Assembly (NCBI GenBank): GCA_021776415.1
Contig: JAJFFY010000044.1
Span: forward strand, 1 to 64,000
Reading direction: 5' to 3'
DNA from: Hyphococcus sp.
Lineage (GTDB): Bacteria; Pseudomonadota; Alphaproteobacteria; Caulobacterales; Parvularculaceae
DNA: 64,000 bases
Shown one piece after another: positions 53,274-62,103 of the stretch. Each line of letters starts with the position of its first letter. The stretch's first letter is position 1. Made by a program: the position numbers and the translations under genes. The notes under the pieces were generated by a model. It was given only the letters and a program-made list of their open reading frames with translations, was not told where the DNA came from and did no database searches.

Positions 53274-53561
53274 GTGGCTTTCTACGTTTACATGCTTACG
53301 AGCCGAAGAGATGGAACGCTTTATATTGGTATGACAGATGATATTGAAAATCGCATCTGGGAACACAAGGAAAAAACCTTCAAAGGCTTCACATCCAAAT
53401 ATGGAGTCGACCGGCTGGTCTGGTATGAGGATTACGAGACTCGTGAAGCCGCATTTGACCGTGAGCGCGCCATGAAAAAATGGAACCGGGCATGGAAGAT
53501 TGAACTGATTGAGAAAGAAAATCCGACCTGGAAAGATCTATACCTCGTCTTAAACCATTAA
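53274..53561 (+). CDS. GIY-YIG nuclease family protein
   Basis: The 95-residue single-domain protein has the GIY-YIG core MAFYVYMLTSRRDGTLYIGMTDD (quoted as landmarks YVYMLTS and GTLYIGMTDD), an R in ENRIWEHKEK, and an E in REAAFDRERAMKKW. It is the short YhbQ/UPF0213 type. The GTG or ATG start near 53274 follows GGGAGG. It is bracketed by inverted REP-like palindromes, suggesting it could be the agent that moves or maintains them (inference; see findings). Confidence 0.9.
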   Translation: MAFYVYMLTSRRDGTLYIGMTDDIENRIWEHKEKTFKGFTSKYGVDRLVWYEDYETREAAFDRERAMKKWNRAWKIELIEKENPTWKDLYLVLNH

Positions 53562-53566
53562 CTCAC

Positions 53567-53596
53567 CCGCTCATCCCCGCTTTCGCGGGGATCCAG
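53567..53596. repeat. Right REP-like repeat of the GIY-YIG unit
   Basis: CCGCTCATCCCCGC (53567-53580) is the exact reverse complement of the left-repeat end. It continues into a perfect hairpin ATCCCCGC-TTTC-GCGGGGAT (53573-53592) and CCAG. It begins 5 bases after the GIY-YIG stop. Confidence 0.85.
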
Positions 53597-53626
53597 ACAA
53601 GTGTAGCAAATTTGATTATTGGATAA

Positions 53627-54397
53627 ATGACCCCACGCCTCTACATATCCGCCGCGCTTAAAGCCGGCGCCGCTGCGCCGCTTAGCCAGGCACAGGCGCA
53701 TTACCTCAAAAATGTGTTGCGCCGGAGCGAGGGCGATGCGCTGCTCTTGTTCAACGGTCGCGATGGCGAGTTTGCGTGCGATATTGTCGAGCTAAAAAAG
53801 AAAGCCGGGCTCGTCGCCGTTAAAGTGCAAACCCGGAAGCACGAAACCGGCCCCGACCTGACACTATGCTTTGCGCCGGTCAAACGCGGTCCTCTGGAAA
53901 TGATTATCCAGAAAGCTGCGGAAATCGGCGTTACGAAGTTTCTGCCGGTGATCACCGAGAGAACCACGGCGCCGAAAATAAATTGTGAGCGGCTGGAGGC
54001 TATCGCCATAGAGGCCACTGAGCAATGCGGACGCCTGGATGTTCCCACGGTGGCGGCGCCGGTGAAGATTGCGCGAATGCTGGATGATTGGCCTACGGAG
54101 CGACGGTTGGCGTTTTGCGATGAGGCGGGCGATGACGAGGGCGCCGAATGGGGCGGGCGCGAAGGCCGCGCCGCGCCTGCATTAGAGACGCTAAAGACCG
54201 CCGATAGCAAAGCTGATAAATGGGCGGTGCTCACCGGGCCGGAGGGCGGGTTTTCTCCTTCGGAGCGGAAGTGCATTCGCGCCAAGGCGTTTGTGACGCC
54301 CATAACCCTCGGCCCCCGCATTTTGCGGGCCGACACCGCCGCGATTGCCGCATTGGTTCTATGGCAAGCCGCATTAGGCGACTGGCGGCGCTCATGA
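53627..54397 (+). CDS. rsmE: 16S rRNA (uracil(1498)-N(3))-methyltransferase
   Basis: SPOUT-class methyltransferase of 256 residues that modifies U1498 of 16S rRNA. The N-terminal PUA-like domain reads HYLKNVLRRSEGDALLLFNGRDGEF (quoted by landmarks HYLKNVLRRSEGD and LFNGRDGEF). The knot motifs are TERTTAPK, TGPEGGFSPSE and LGPRILRADTAAIAAL. The gene continues the ubiA/rsmE/gshA neighbourhood. A 31-base gap separates its ATG from the right repeat. Confidence 0.96.
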   Translation: MTPRLYISAALKAGAAAPLSQAQAHYLKNVLRRSEGDALLLFNGRDGEFACDIVELKKKAGLVAVKVQTRKHETGPDLTLCFAPVKRGPLEMIIQKAAEIGVTKFLPVITERTTAPKINCERLEAIAIEATEQCGRLDVPTVAAPVKIARMLDDWPTERRLAFCDEAGDDEGAEWGGREGRAAPALETLKTADSKADKWAVLTGPEGGFSPSERKCIRAKAFVTPITLGPRILRADTAAIAALVLWQAALGDWRRS

Positions 54398-54523
54398 ATT
54401 CACTTGATGGTGATGTTGAAACCTCTTGGCGGTGCGCATCTTGCGCTATAGAGCGGACCGAAATGCCGCGACGGCATCGGAGAGAGCATTGACCCCGACA
54501 ATAAAACCATCCGGGCGGCGCCC

Positions 54524-55876
54524 ATGACGCAGCTGCCGGTTATAGAATCAAAAGATCAGCTGACGGCCTATCTTAGTTCCGGCTGTAAGCCAAAAGACCA
54601 ATGGCGCATCGGCACCGAGCACGAAAAATTTGTGTTCTGCGAGAGCGAATTGGGCCCTGTCCCATATGATGGGGAGCGCGGCATTCGCGCCATATTAGAG
54701 GCCTTGTCTCGCGAGACCGGCTGGTCGTTGATCATGGAGGGCGATCACCCGATCGGCCTTAAGGGCCAGCGCGCCAGCGTATCGCTGGAGCCGGGCGGAC
54801 AGTTTGAGCTTTCCGGCGCACCGCTGGAAAATGTGCACGAGACCTGTGACGAAGTTCACCGTCATCTTGATGCGGTTAAAAAAGTCTGCGAGCCCATGGG
54901 GGTTGCATTTTTGGGCATGGGCTTTGCGCCGAGCTGGAAGCTTGTCGACATGCCGCAAATGCCCAAGTCGCGCTACGATATTATGCGCCGCTACATGCCA
55001 ACCAAAGGCGGGCTTGGCCTCGACATGATGCACCGCACCTGCACCGTGCAGGTCAATCTCGATTTTGCATCCGAGGCGGATATGGCGGCGAAGTTTCGCA
55101 CCTCGCTGGCGTTGCAGCCGATTGCGACCGCGCTATTTGCCAATTCCGGGCTGGTTGAGGGCAAGGCGTCCGGCTATGCTTCCTATCGTTCACATATCTG
55201 GACCGATACCGACGCGGACCGCACCGGGCTTTTGAATTTCGTCTTTGAAAACGGGTTCGGATTTGAGCGCTATACGGATTATTTACTGGATGTGCCGATG
55301 TATTTTGTGCGTCGCGGTGGGCGTTATGTTGATGCGGCGGGATTGTCCTTCCGCGATTTTATGAATGGCGAGCTATCAGCGCTCCCCGGCGAAAAGCCGA
55401 CCATGGAAGACTGGGAAGATCATCTGTCTACAGCGTTTCCGGAAGTTCGATTAAAGACATTTTTGGAAATGCGCGGCGCTGATGGCGGTCCGTGGTCGTT
55501 GATTTGTGCGCTACCGGCCTTTTGGGTCGGGCTCTTATATGACGATGAGGCGCTGGGCGCGGCGTGGGATGTGGCCAAGGGCTGGAGCCGCGAGGAGCGC
55601 GAGGCCTTGCGTGACGATGCGGCGAGATATGGCTTTAAGGCGAGTGTTGGCGGGCGAACGGTTCACGAGATCGCGCTTGAGGTGCTCGACATCTCCAGAG
55701 CCGGGCTGCGCCGCCGCGCACGGATGGGGAACATGAAAGAAGACGAGACCACCTATCTTGATCCGTTGGTAAAAATTGCAAAAACCGGCGTCACCCTCGG
55801 CGAGCAAACCGTAGAGCGCTTCCTTGGCGAGATGGACGGGGATGTGAAGCGGTTGTTTGGCGAGTGTAAGTATTAG
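54524..55876 (+). CDS. gshA: Glutamate--cysteine ligase, plant/proteobacterial type
   Basis: First enzyme of glutathione synthesis, joining glutamate and cysteine. The 450-residue protein is of the plant-like class common in alphaproteobacteria: WRIGTEHEKFVF, GQRASVSLEPGGQFELSG, KGGLGLDMMHRTCTVQVNLDF (quoted in pieces: GGLGLDMM, CTVQVNLDF), and TFLEMRGADGGPW. The C-terminal TYLDPLVKIAKTG is typical. ATG 54524 is in the conserved rsmE-gshA order and starts 127 bases after rsmE. Confidence 0.96.
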   Translation: MTQLPVIESKDQLTAYLSSGCKPKDQWRIGTEHEKFVFCESELGPVPYDGERGIRAILEALSRETGWSLIMEGDHPIGLKGQRASVSLEPGGQFELSGAPLENVHETCDEVHRHLDAVKKVCEPMGVAFLGMGFAPSWKLVDMPQMPKSRYDIMRRYMPTKGGLGLDMMHRTCTVQVNLDFASEADMAAKFRTSLALQPIATALFANSGLVEGKASGYASYRSHIWTDTDADRTGLLNFVFENGFGFERYTDYLLDVPMYFVRRGGRYVDAAGLSFRDFMNGELSALPGEKPTMEDWEDHLSTAFPEVRLKTFLEMRGADGGPWSLICALPAFWVGLLYDDEALGAAWDVAKGWSREEREALRDDAARYGFKASVGGRTVHEIALEVLDISRAGLRRRARMGNMKEDETTYLDPLVKIAKTGVTLGEQTVERFLGEMDGDVKRLFGECKY

Positions 55877-55879
55877 GCC

Positions 55880-56521
55880 GTGTCAGATCCGCAACTCGAT
55901 GTGTTCGGCGACATATCTGCAGCATGTGACGCGCTGGCTAACAAAGACAAAGCGCTGGCGCGGGCTTTAGAAGCGATTGAGCGGCCGCATATCCGCCGCC
56001 GGCGCAGCGGGTTTGAGGCGCTGTTTCGCATCATCGTCGAGCAACAAGTGTCGGTCGCCAGCGCCCAGGCGATCTGGGCGCGCTGTCGCGAGAACGTCAA
56101 ACCGATGCGCCCGCACAGCGCCATTGCTCTTGGTACGGATGGTCTGCGCGGCTGCGGGTTAACCGGCGCCAAGGCGGGTTACGTATTCGGGCTTGCTGAA
56201 ATGATTGATGAGGGCGCGCTCGATTTGAAACGCCTGCCGGCGCTCGATGATGTTGCAGCGGCAGATGCGCTACGCTCGGTCAAAGGGATTGGGCCATGGA
56301 CGGCGGCGATTTATCTTCTGTTCTGCGAGGGCCGGGTCGATATCTGGCCGCCCGGAGACGTTGCATTGCTCGGCGCATACAAGACCGCGCGCCTGCGCGG
56401 GCCCAAGCCGACCATGGCCATGCTCGATAAAAATACCAAAAAATGGGCGCCCTATCGCGGCGTCGCAGCGCATATTTTATGGACCTATTACGCCCATATT
56501 CGCGGCCGCACGCCAATATAA
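55880..56521 (+). CDS. DNA-3-methyladenine glycosylase (AlkA-like)
   Basis: Base-excision-repair glycosylase of 213 residues with a helix-hairpin-helix GPD domain. LFRIIVEQQVSVASAQAIWAR opens the core. The HhH is LRSVKGIGPWTAAIYLL and the catalytic Asp follows in IWPPGDVAL. It probably removes alkylated bases. The N-terminal domain of E. coli AlkA is absent, so it is of the short type. GTG 55880 lies 4 bases after the gshA stop, so the two are cotranscribed. Confidence 0.92.
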   Translation: MSDPQLDVFGDISAACDALANKDKALARALEAIERPHIRRRRSGFEALFRIIVEQQVSVASAQAIWARCRENVKPMRPHSAIALGTDGLRGCGLTGAKAGYVFGLAEMIDEGALDLKRLPALDDVAAADALRSVKGIGPWTAAIYLLFCEGRVDIWPPGDVALLGAYKTARLRGPKPTMAMLDKNTKKWAPYRGVAAHILWTYYAHIRGRTPI

Positions 56522-56694
56522 CTACGCTGTGTGGCGAAAATGCCGCCGGTTTTGTCAAACTTTCGACATCCATAATATGCTATAGGATTACTGTTCAACC
56601 CGGTTAAGATGAAGGGCAAATAAGGAGCGCGCGTTTTCTGGTTTGGTATTGGAAAAATTGACTTCGGCGGTTCTGCAACTTGGGAGAGTTTGCA

Positions 56695-57261
56695 GTGACC
56701 CTTGCCATGCGCCCGCCTGACGCCTGTCCCGCGCTCGTTCTGAATGCGGACTTTCGTCCTTTAAGCTATTTCCCACTATCCTTATGGTCCTGGCAGGATG
56801 CGCTGAAGGCGGTGTTTCTCGACCGCGTCGAAGTGGTTGCGCAATATGAAACCAAAGTGCACAGCCCGAGTTTTGTGATGCGGCTGCCGTCGGTGGTGTC
56901 GCTGCGAACCTATGTCAGCCATTCCCGCGCGCCGGCGTTCACGCGGTTTAATGTTTTTCTTCGCGACAGTTTCACCTGCCAATATTGCGGCTCGCCGGAG
57001 CGCGACAAGCTGACCTTCGATCATGTTGTGCCGCGCTCTCATGGCGGGCGCACGACCTGGGAAAATATCATCGCCGCGTGCAGCTTCTGCAACATCAAAA
57101 AGGGTGGGCGCACGCCCAAACAAGCGCGGATGATGCCGGCGCGAAAACCGCAGCGCCCGACGATGTACGAACTCAATGAGCGCGGCCGCGCGTTTCCGCC
57201 GCACTATCTTCACGATAGCTGGCAGGATTTTCTATATTGGGATTCCGAACTCGAGCCATAG
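56695..57261 (+). CDS. HNH endonuclease
   Basis: HNH-family protein of 188 residues. The N-terminal part has ALVLNADFRPLSYFPLSLWSWQDA, and the nuclease core is CQYCGSPERDKLTFDHVVPRSHGG, then TTWENIIAACSFCNIKKGGR; the two CxxC pairs and the His-Asn pattern are intact. This is the widespread alphaproteobacterial type with a DxRPL N-terminus, whose role is not settled. GTG 56695 has GGGAGAG upstream; ATG 56707 is the alternative. Confidence 0.92.
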   Translation: MTLAMRPPDACPALVLNADFRPLSYFPLSLWSWQDALKAVFLDRVEVVAQYETKVHSPSFVMRLPSVVSLRTYVSHSRAPAFTRFNVFLRDSFTCQYCGSPERDKLTFDHVVPRSHGGRTTWENIIAACSFCNIKKGGRTPKQARMMPARKPQRPTMYELNERGRAFPPHYLHDSWQDFLYWDSELEP

Positions 57262-57356
57262 GTTTGGGTCGTTTCATGTGATTGTTTTCATTGCGGGTTT
57301 GTGCTCCCGCCTTACGTCGACTATGATGGCGTGGGGCGAATGGGATGGGATCGCAA

Positions 57357-58148
57357 ATGACCGAAAAATATAAAGTTCTGGACAAAAAAATCACGCTGTC
57401 GCGGCGCGAGTTTGCAAGGCTTGCAGCGGCCGGCGGGATTGTCGTGTTGGCGCCAGGCTGCGAGACGGTGAGCCAAGCGTTTACGCCGTCGAGTGCGCAG
57501 ATGGCGCAATTGGCGGGCACTGCCTGGACCGACCTTAAACAAAAACAGCCAACCACCAATGATCCAAAATATACCTCACGCGTCAATCGCGTTGCGCCGC
57601 GCATCATCCGCGCCGCCGGCGGCAATCCCGCCGAGTGGGAAGTTGTGGTGTTTGATTCCGATCAGTTAAACGCCTTTGCACTGCCGGGGGGCAAGATCGG
57701 TTTCTACACCGGCATCCTCGACATCATGGAAAATGACGACCAGATCGCCGCGGTCATGGGGCATGAAGTCGCGCATGTGTTTTTCAATCACTCGGGCCAA
57801 CGCTATGGGCGCACGGCGGCGACGCAAGCTGGTCTCGGCGTGGCTCAAGTCGTTCTCGGCGGCGGCGGGCAAACATCGCAAGCAGCGCTCCAGGCGCTGG
57901 GGCTCGGCGCGCAATATGGCGTTATCCTGCCGTTCTCACGCCAGCACGAGCTAGAGGCTGACAAATACGGCCTCAGATATATGAAAAAGGCCGGCTACGA
58001 TCTCAATGAAGCCGTTCGCTTCTGGGAGGGCCTGTCCTCGAAAAAATCCGGCGAACCTCCTGAGTTTCTGTCAACGCATCCGAGCGACGCAACGCGCATC
58101 GCTCAGCTCAAGGCGGAAATCGCAATTTTGCAGAGCGGCGGGGCCTGA
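57357..58148 (+). CDS. M48 family metalloprotease, Tat lipoprotein
   Basis: Zinc metalloprotease of 263 residues of the BepA/Oma1-like type. The N-terminus has a twin-arginine motif SRREFARLAAAGG and a lipobox LAPGC (Cys35), so a Tat-exported lipoprotein is predicted. The catalytic zinc motif HEVAH is clear, with NAFALPGGKIGFYTG before it and HELEADKYGLRYM, supplying the third ligand, after it. It probably helps outer-membrane protein quality control. ATG 57357 follows GGGA; ATG 57345 is also possible. Confidence 0.93.
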   Translation: MTEKYKVLDKKITLSRREFARLAAAGGIVVLAPGCETVSQAFTPSSAQMAQLAGTAWTDLKQKQPTTNDPKYTSRVNRVAPRIIRAAGGNPAEWEVVVFDSDQLNAFALPGGKIGFYTGILDIMENDDQIAAVMGHEVAHVFFNHSGQRYGRTAATQAGLGVAQVVLGGGGQTSQAALQALGLGAQYGVILPFSRQHELEADKYGLRYMKKAGYDLNEAVRFWEGLSSKKSGEPPEFLSTHPSDATRIAQLKAEIAILQSGGA

Positions 58149-58218
58149 CCGACAGCGCGACATGATGCCGGACAACAAGGCTGCAAAGCGCATGCAAATG
58201 CGCTTATAAGCGGCGTTG

Positions 58219-58896
58219 ATGAATCAGCAAACGACCACCGAATCAACGCGCCCAAGTATAGAGCAGGCCGAGCGGGTTATTTTTTCCGCCAGCGGCCTTG
58301 CCGTATCGCGTGGCGGGCGGCCGGTTTTGACCAATATCTCGGTTCGCGCCGAGCCCGGCGATGCGGTTGTCCTGCGCGGGCCTAACGGGGTCGGCAAGAC
58401 GACATTGCTGCGCGCTTTTGCGGGGCTGTTGCGCCCCGACCACGGCGAGGTTTTGTTTACCGATGCGGCGGATGCCGGCCGCATCCGCGACCGTTCTGAA
58501 GCAAGCGTCTTTTGCGGCGTCCTGAACGCCCATAAGGCGGCGCTCACGCTGCGCGAAAATCTCAACTTCTGGGCAGCGCTATATAATGCCCCGCAAACCC
58601 GCATCGAGGCGGCAAGCGCCCAGTTGAAGCTTGATCCTTATTCGGACTATCCGGCGGGCGCCTTGTCCACGGGCCTTGCCCGGCGGCTAGGTCTTGCCCG
58701 GTTGATGATCGCGCAGCGGCCGGTGTGGTTTATTGATGAGCCGACGGCGTCTCTCGACAGCGCCTCAAGCGAGAATTTTGTTGCGCAGGTTGAGGTGCAC
58801 CGCCGGCGCGGCGGTCTCGTGGTGATCGCAACCCATGACCCCCTGCCGCTAAGCGGCGCGCGCATTTTCGAGCTGACCACCAAGGTCGCCGCATGA
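58219..58896 (+). CDS. ccmA: Haem exporter ATP-binding protein CcmA
   Basis: ATPase of the CcmABCD complex that releases holo-CcmE in cytochrome c maturation. The 225-residue protein has Walker A GPNGVGKTT and Walker B VWFIDEPTASLD. The signature loop reads LSTGLARRLGLARL rather than LSGGQ, which is normal for CcmA. The switch His is in IATHDP. It overlaps ccmB as ATGA and opens the ccmABCE run. Confidence 0.95.
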   Translation: MNQQTTTESTRPSIEQAERVIFSASGLAVSRGGRPVLTNISVRAEPGDAVVLRGPNGVGKTTLLRAFAGLLRPDHGEVLFTDAADAGRIRDRSEASVFCGVLNAHKAALTLRENLNFWAALYNAPQTRIEAASAQLKLDPYSDYPAGALSTGLARRLGLARLMIAQRPVWFIDEPTASLDSASSENFVAQVEVHRRRGGLVVIATHDPLPLSGARIFELTTKVAA

Positions 58897-59558
58897 GCGC
58901 GCTTGGCGCCATTATCGCGCGCGATATCCGCCTTGCGTTCCGCGCCGGCGGCGGCGCGGCGCAAGGGGTGACTTTCTTTGCCCTGACTGGCGTCATGTTC
59001 GCGCTCGCGGTCGGGCCTGATATTGCGTTGATCTCAAAAATCGCAGGCCCGGTATTGTGGACCGGGGCTTTATTGGCGACGCAGATTTCCCTCGATCAGA
59101 TCTGGCGCGCGGACCGCGAGGACGGATCGCTCGATGTGTTGGTGGAGACCAGCGATATGTTGGCGCTAACGGCGCTGGCCAAGGCGTTTGCCCATTGGGC
59201 AGCGACGGCGCTGCCGCTGATCATTGCAACGCCGATCCTTGGCGTGATGTTAAACCTGCCGGCGGAGGCCTATGCGCCGCTGGCAATTTCTCTGGCGATC
59301 GGCACACCGGGTCTGTCACTGATCGGTTGCATCGCCGGCGCGCTGGTGGTGTCGCTGCCTCGCGCGCATCTCCTGATCGCGATTATTGTCAGCCCGCTTT
59401 ATGTGCCGATTCTGATTTTCGGATCTGGCGCGGCGATGTCTGATGTCGGGGCTCCGCAATATGGCGCAAATTTAATGCTGCTCGGCGCCACGGTTCTCTT
59501 TGCTGCGATACTTTCACCACTTGCCAGCGCGGCGGCGTTGCGCTCCAATCTGGATTAA
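58893..59558 (+). CDS. ccmB: Haem exporter permease CcmB
   Basis: Six-helix membrane subunit of the CcmAB ABC complex, 221 residues. Blocks include LGAIIARDIRLAFRAGGG, TGVMFALAVGPDIALISKIAGPVLWTGALLATQISLDQIWRAD (landmarks TGVMFALAVGP and GALLATQISLDQIWRAD), REDGSLDVL and LSLIGCIAGALVVSLPRAHLL, as in CcmB. It overlaps ccmA by 4 bases and is followed immediately by ccmC. Confidence 0.95.
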   Translation: MSALGAIIARDIRLAFRAGGGAAQGVTFFALTGVMFALAVGPDIALISKIAGPVLWTGALLATQISLDQIWRADREDGSLDVLVETSDMLALTALAKAFAHWAATALPLIIATPILGVMLNLPAEAYAPLAISLAIGTPGLSLIGCIAGALVVSLPRAHLLIAIIVSPLYVPILIFGSGAAMSDVGAPQYGANLMLLGATVLFAAILSPLASAAALRSNLD

Positions 59559-59559
59559 G

Positions 59560-60309
59560 ATGAACCTCCTTAATGACCTCGCTAATCCTGTGCGCTTTGA
59601 GCGTTACGCCCGGATGATTTTTCCGGCGGTGCTTGGCTTTGCACTGCTAACCGGCGCGGCCGGGCTCTACTTCGCGCTGTTTAATTCCCCTGCCGACTAT
59701 CAGCAGGGCGAGGCGGTGCGGATCATGTATGTGCATGTGCCGGCGGCGTGGATGTCGATGTTTTGTTACTCGGTGATGGCGGGCGCCTCGGCGGTGGGTT
59801 TCATCTGGAAACATCCGCTTGCCGATGTGGCGGCAAAGGAGACCGCGCCGCTCGGCGCCGGCTTTACCATTTTAGCACTGTTCACCGGCTCGCTCTGGGG
59901 CAAGCCCATGTGGGGCGCGTGGTGGGTGTGGGATGCGCGGCTGACATCAGTGCTGGTGCTGTTGTTTTTGTATCTCGGCTATATGGCGCTGTGGCGGGCG
60001 ATCCCAGATAAGGCGCGCGCCGCGCGGCTGGCTGCAATCCTTGCTATTGTCGGTTTCGTCAATGTGCCGGTGATCAAGTTTTCGGTGGAGTGGTGGAACA
60101 GCCTGCACCAGCCGGCGAGCATCATACGCGCTGACGGACCGACGATTGATGGCGCAATGTTGACGCCATTGTTGTTAATGATCGCGGCCTATATGAGCGC
60201 TTATGTGGCGATGTTATTGCCATCGATAAGAAATGAATTAACGGCGCGGCGGCTTGCGCGATTGCAATTTGTCGACGAGACCCGCGCGGCGGAGCTAGTA
60301 GAACAATGA
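59560..60309 (+). CDS. ccmC: Haem handling protein CcmC
   Basis: Membrane protein that carries haem on to CcmE. The 249-residue protein has six helices and the tryptophan-rich WWD box: WGAWWVWDARLTSVLVL, with the periplasmic histidine positions MYVHVPAAWMSM and WWNSLHQPAS. The ATG is chosen at 59560. The stop overlaps the ccmE ATG (ATGA), leaving no room for a separate ccmD gene. Confidence 0.95.
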   Translation: MNLLNDLANPVRFERYARMIFPAVLGFALLTGAAGLYFALFNSPADYQQGEAVRIMYVHVPAAWMSMFCYSVMAGASAVGFIWKHPLADVAAKETAPLGAGFTILALFTGSLWGKPMWGAWWVWDARLTSVLVLLFLYLGYMALWRAIPDKARAARLAAILAIVGFVNVPVIKFSVEWWNSLHQPASIIRADGPTIDGAMLTPLLLMIAAYMSAYVAMLLPSIRNELTARRLARLQFVDETRAAELVEQ

Positions 60310-60776
60310 CCCGGAAACAAAAGCGTACATTTTTGCTGTTTGCCGTCTTCATCGCGGCGGGGCTGGCGCTCGGGCTGACGCTGACGGCGTTGCGCACGTC
60401 GATTACGTATTTTTACACCCCAAGTGAGCTGCTTGTATTGGACGCGCCGCCCGCTAACACGATCCGTCTTGGTGGGCTGGTGGAAGATGGCAGCCTTGTT
60501 CATGGCGAGATGTCAGGGGTCGATGTGAAAAATGCAGTGGTGTCGTTTACGGTGACCGATGGCGGCGCGACGACAGCGGTGCGCTATGCGGGCCTTCTCC
60601 CCGACCTGTTCCGCGAGGGCCAGGGCGTCATTGTCCAGGGCCGGCTCGATGAGCGAGGAACGCTCATCGCCGACACTGTGCTCGCCAAGCATGATGAAAA
60701 CTACATGCCCAAGGAAGTCATGGACGCGCTGAAAGAACAGGGCCTGTGGCAGGACGGTGAAGAGGTCGGCTCTTAA
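60306..60776 (+). CDS. ccmE: Cytochrome c-type biogenesis haem chaperone CcmE
   Basis: Periplasmic haem chaperone anchored by one helix (LLFAVFIAAGLALGLTLTAL). The 156-residue protein has the OB-fold core and the haem-binding motif VLAKHDENYMPKE with the covalent-haem His129 and Tyr133. It follows ccmC with an ATGA overlap. Its stop overlaps the convergent ccmI stop by 4 bases. Confidence 0.96.
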   Translation: MTRKQKRTFLLFAVFIAAGLALGLTLTALRTSITYFYTPSELLVLDAPPANTIRLGGLVEDGSLVHGEMSGVDVKNAVVSFTVTDGGATTAVRYAGLLPDLFREGQGVIVQGRLDERGTLIADTVLAKHDENYMPKEVMDALKEQGLWQDGEEVGS

Positions 60777-61669
60777 GGATTGTCTTGCGCATCTGCAATC
60801 AAGCCATCAAGTTTTGACGATAGCGGCGCGTCTGGCGGCAGCAATGCGCGCAGTTTCGTCCAATGTGCGATAGCGGCGTCGCCATCGCCATTTTGCGCGG
60901 CGGCATGTCCCAAAAAATATAGCGCAAGCGGATCATTTTCATCGCCGGCGAGAAGCTGGTTGAGGACGCCTTCTAATTCAGTGTTGACCTGGTTGTCGCC
61001 TGCGTCGCGGCCGCTCAAGAGCGCGGCGGCCAGTCCGCGTAAATCTTCTGCGGTCCCGGAACGCTGCGCCGCTTCGCGCCAGGCAACCGCACTTTGCGCG
61101 ACATCACCAAGCGCCGCATAAGAGCGCGCCAGCATGCGCCAACCCTCAAGATCGTCCGGTTCGCGCGCAAGTCGGTCGGCCAGGCCAGCGACCATGCCTT
61201 CAATGATTGCAGCGCGTTCGTCCGGCGCCATTGCCGCAATCGCTGCTGCGTTCTGTGCGGTTTGATCTTCTTGGCTTGCCGGCGCTGCGGCGGCTTGTCT
61301 GCCGGCTTCGCTCAGCGCATAGGGCGCGCCGAGATCAAGATATAAAAATGCCGCGCCCACTGGCATCGCGCCAATGATAAACGCAGCAAACAGTCTTGCG
61401 CCATGCCCGGCTTTACCCGCCTGCGTGTTGTCTGGCGCCGGCTTAGTTTGCGCTGCGGAGGCAGTGGCCTCGCTGATCGCATTGTCCGCAGATTGTTGAT
61501 CGATCAGCCCGAATTCGCGGTCTCGCTCAATTTCCGCAAGCCGCGCCTCCAGCTCGGCGCCATCGTCGACACCCGCTCCGTGAGCGGGTTTGCCTGCAAC
61601 CAACGGCCAGGCAATCGCCGCTGCGGAGGCAATCGTCAGGACCAGCGCGATGATGACGAAAATCGTCAT
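60773..61669 (-). CDS. ccmI: Cytochrome c maturation protein CcmI
   Basis: Membrane-anchored TPR protein that delivers apocytochrome to the ligation complex. The 298-residue protein has two N-terminal helices (ALVLTIASAAAIAWPLV and FAAFIIGAMPVGAAFLYL) separated by a loop with a leucine-zipper-like helix (LEARLAEIERDREFGLI), and a C-terminal TPR-like region (DLEGWRMLARSYAALGD, DPLALYFLGHAAAQNGD). It is convergent with ccmE and overlaps ccmH at its start. Confidence 0.92.
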   Translation of the reverse strand: MTIFVIIALVLTIASAAAIAWPLVAGKPAHGAGVDDGAELEARLAEIERDREFGLIDQQSADNAISEATASAAQTKPAPDNTQAGKAGHGARLFAAFIIGAMPVGAAFLYLDLGAPYALSEAGRQAAAAPASQEDQTAQNAAAIAAMAPDERAAIIEGMVAGLADRLAREPDDLEGWRMLARSYAALGDVAQSAVAWREAAQRSGTAEDLRGLAAALLSGRDAGDNQVNTELEGVLNQLLAGDENDPLALYFLGHAAAQNGDGDAAIAHWTKLRALLPPDAPLSSKLDGLIADAQDNP

Positions 61670-62103
61670 CGGCGCTCATCCGCCGCGGCATTATCAGCGC
61701 GACGCATGCGCGACAGATAAAGGCCCGCCATTCCGGCGGCGAAAGTGAATATCAGCGCCGGCGCCGCCCACAGGAAGGCTGTGTTGGTTTGTACCGGCGG
61801 TTTCAGCAACACATAGTCTCCATACCGAGCAACCAGATAGGCGATGATGGCTTCATCGCTGTCGCCGGCCACAAGTCGCTCGCGAACCAGGAGGCGCATG
61901 TCTTTTGCAAGCGGCGCATTGGAATCGTCGATGTTCTGACTTTGGCAGACCACACAGCGCAATTGCCGCGAGATTTCCCGCGCGCGCGCCTCCAGCACCG
62001 GGTTGTCAAGCATTTCGTCTGGCTCAACCGCCAAAGTCGGCTCAACAGAAGCGACGGCGAATATCAGCGCCAGCGCTGCGGAGATAATGCTACGGAGCAT
62101 CAT
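61666..62103 (-). CDS. ccmH: Cytochrome c maturation protein CcmH
   Basis: Thiol-redox protein of 145 residues (CcmL/CycL-type) that keeps apocytochrome cysteines reduced. It has a signal peptide, the redox motif LRCVVCQSQ and a C-terminal helix (FLWAAPALIFTFAAGMAGLYL), with KDMRLLVRERL as the expected core. It overlaps ccmG by 14 bases and ccmI by 4. Its start is either of two adjacent ATG codons (62103, 62100). Confidence 0.95.
   Translation of the reverse strand: MMLRSIISAALALIFAVASVEPTLAVEPDEMLDNPVLEARAREISRQLRCVVCQSQNIDDSNAPLAKDMRLLVRERLVAGDSDEAIIAYLVARYGDYVLLKPPVQTNTAFLWAAPALIFTFAAGMAGLYLSRMRRADNAAADERR

Noticed and set aside
52162-53334. Long forward open frame of about 390 residues across ubiA
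   Set aside because: It is antisense to a clearly conserved UbiA protein; its product is Arg/Gln/Gly-rich with no recognisable domain, the usual shadow of a GC-rich gene.
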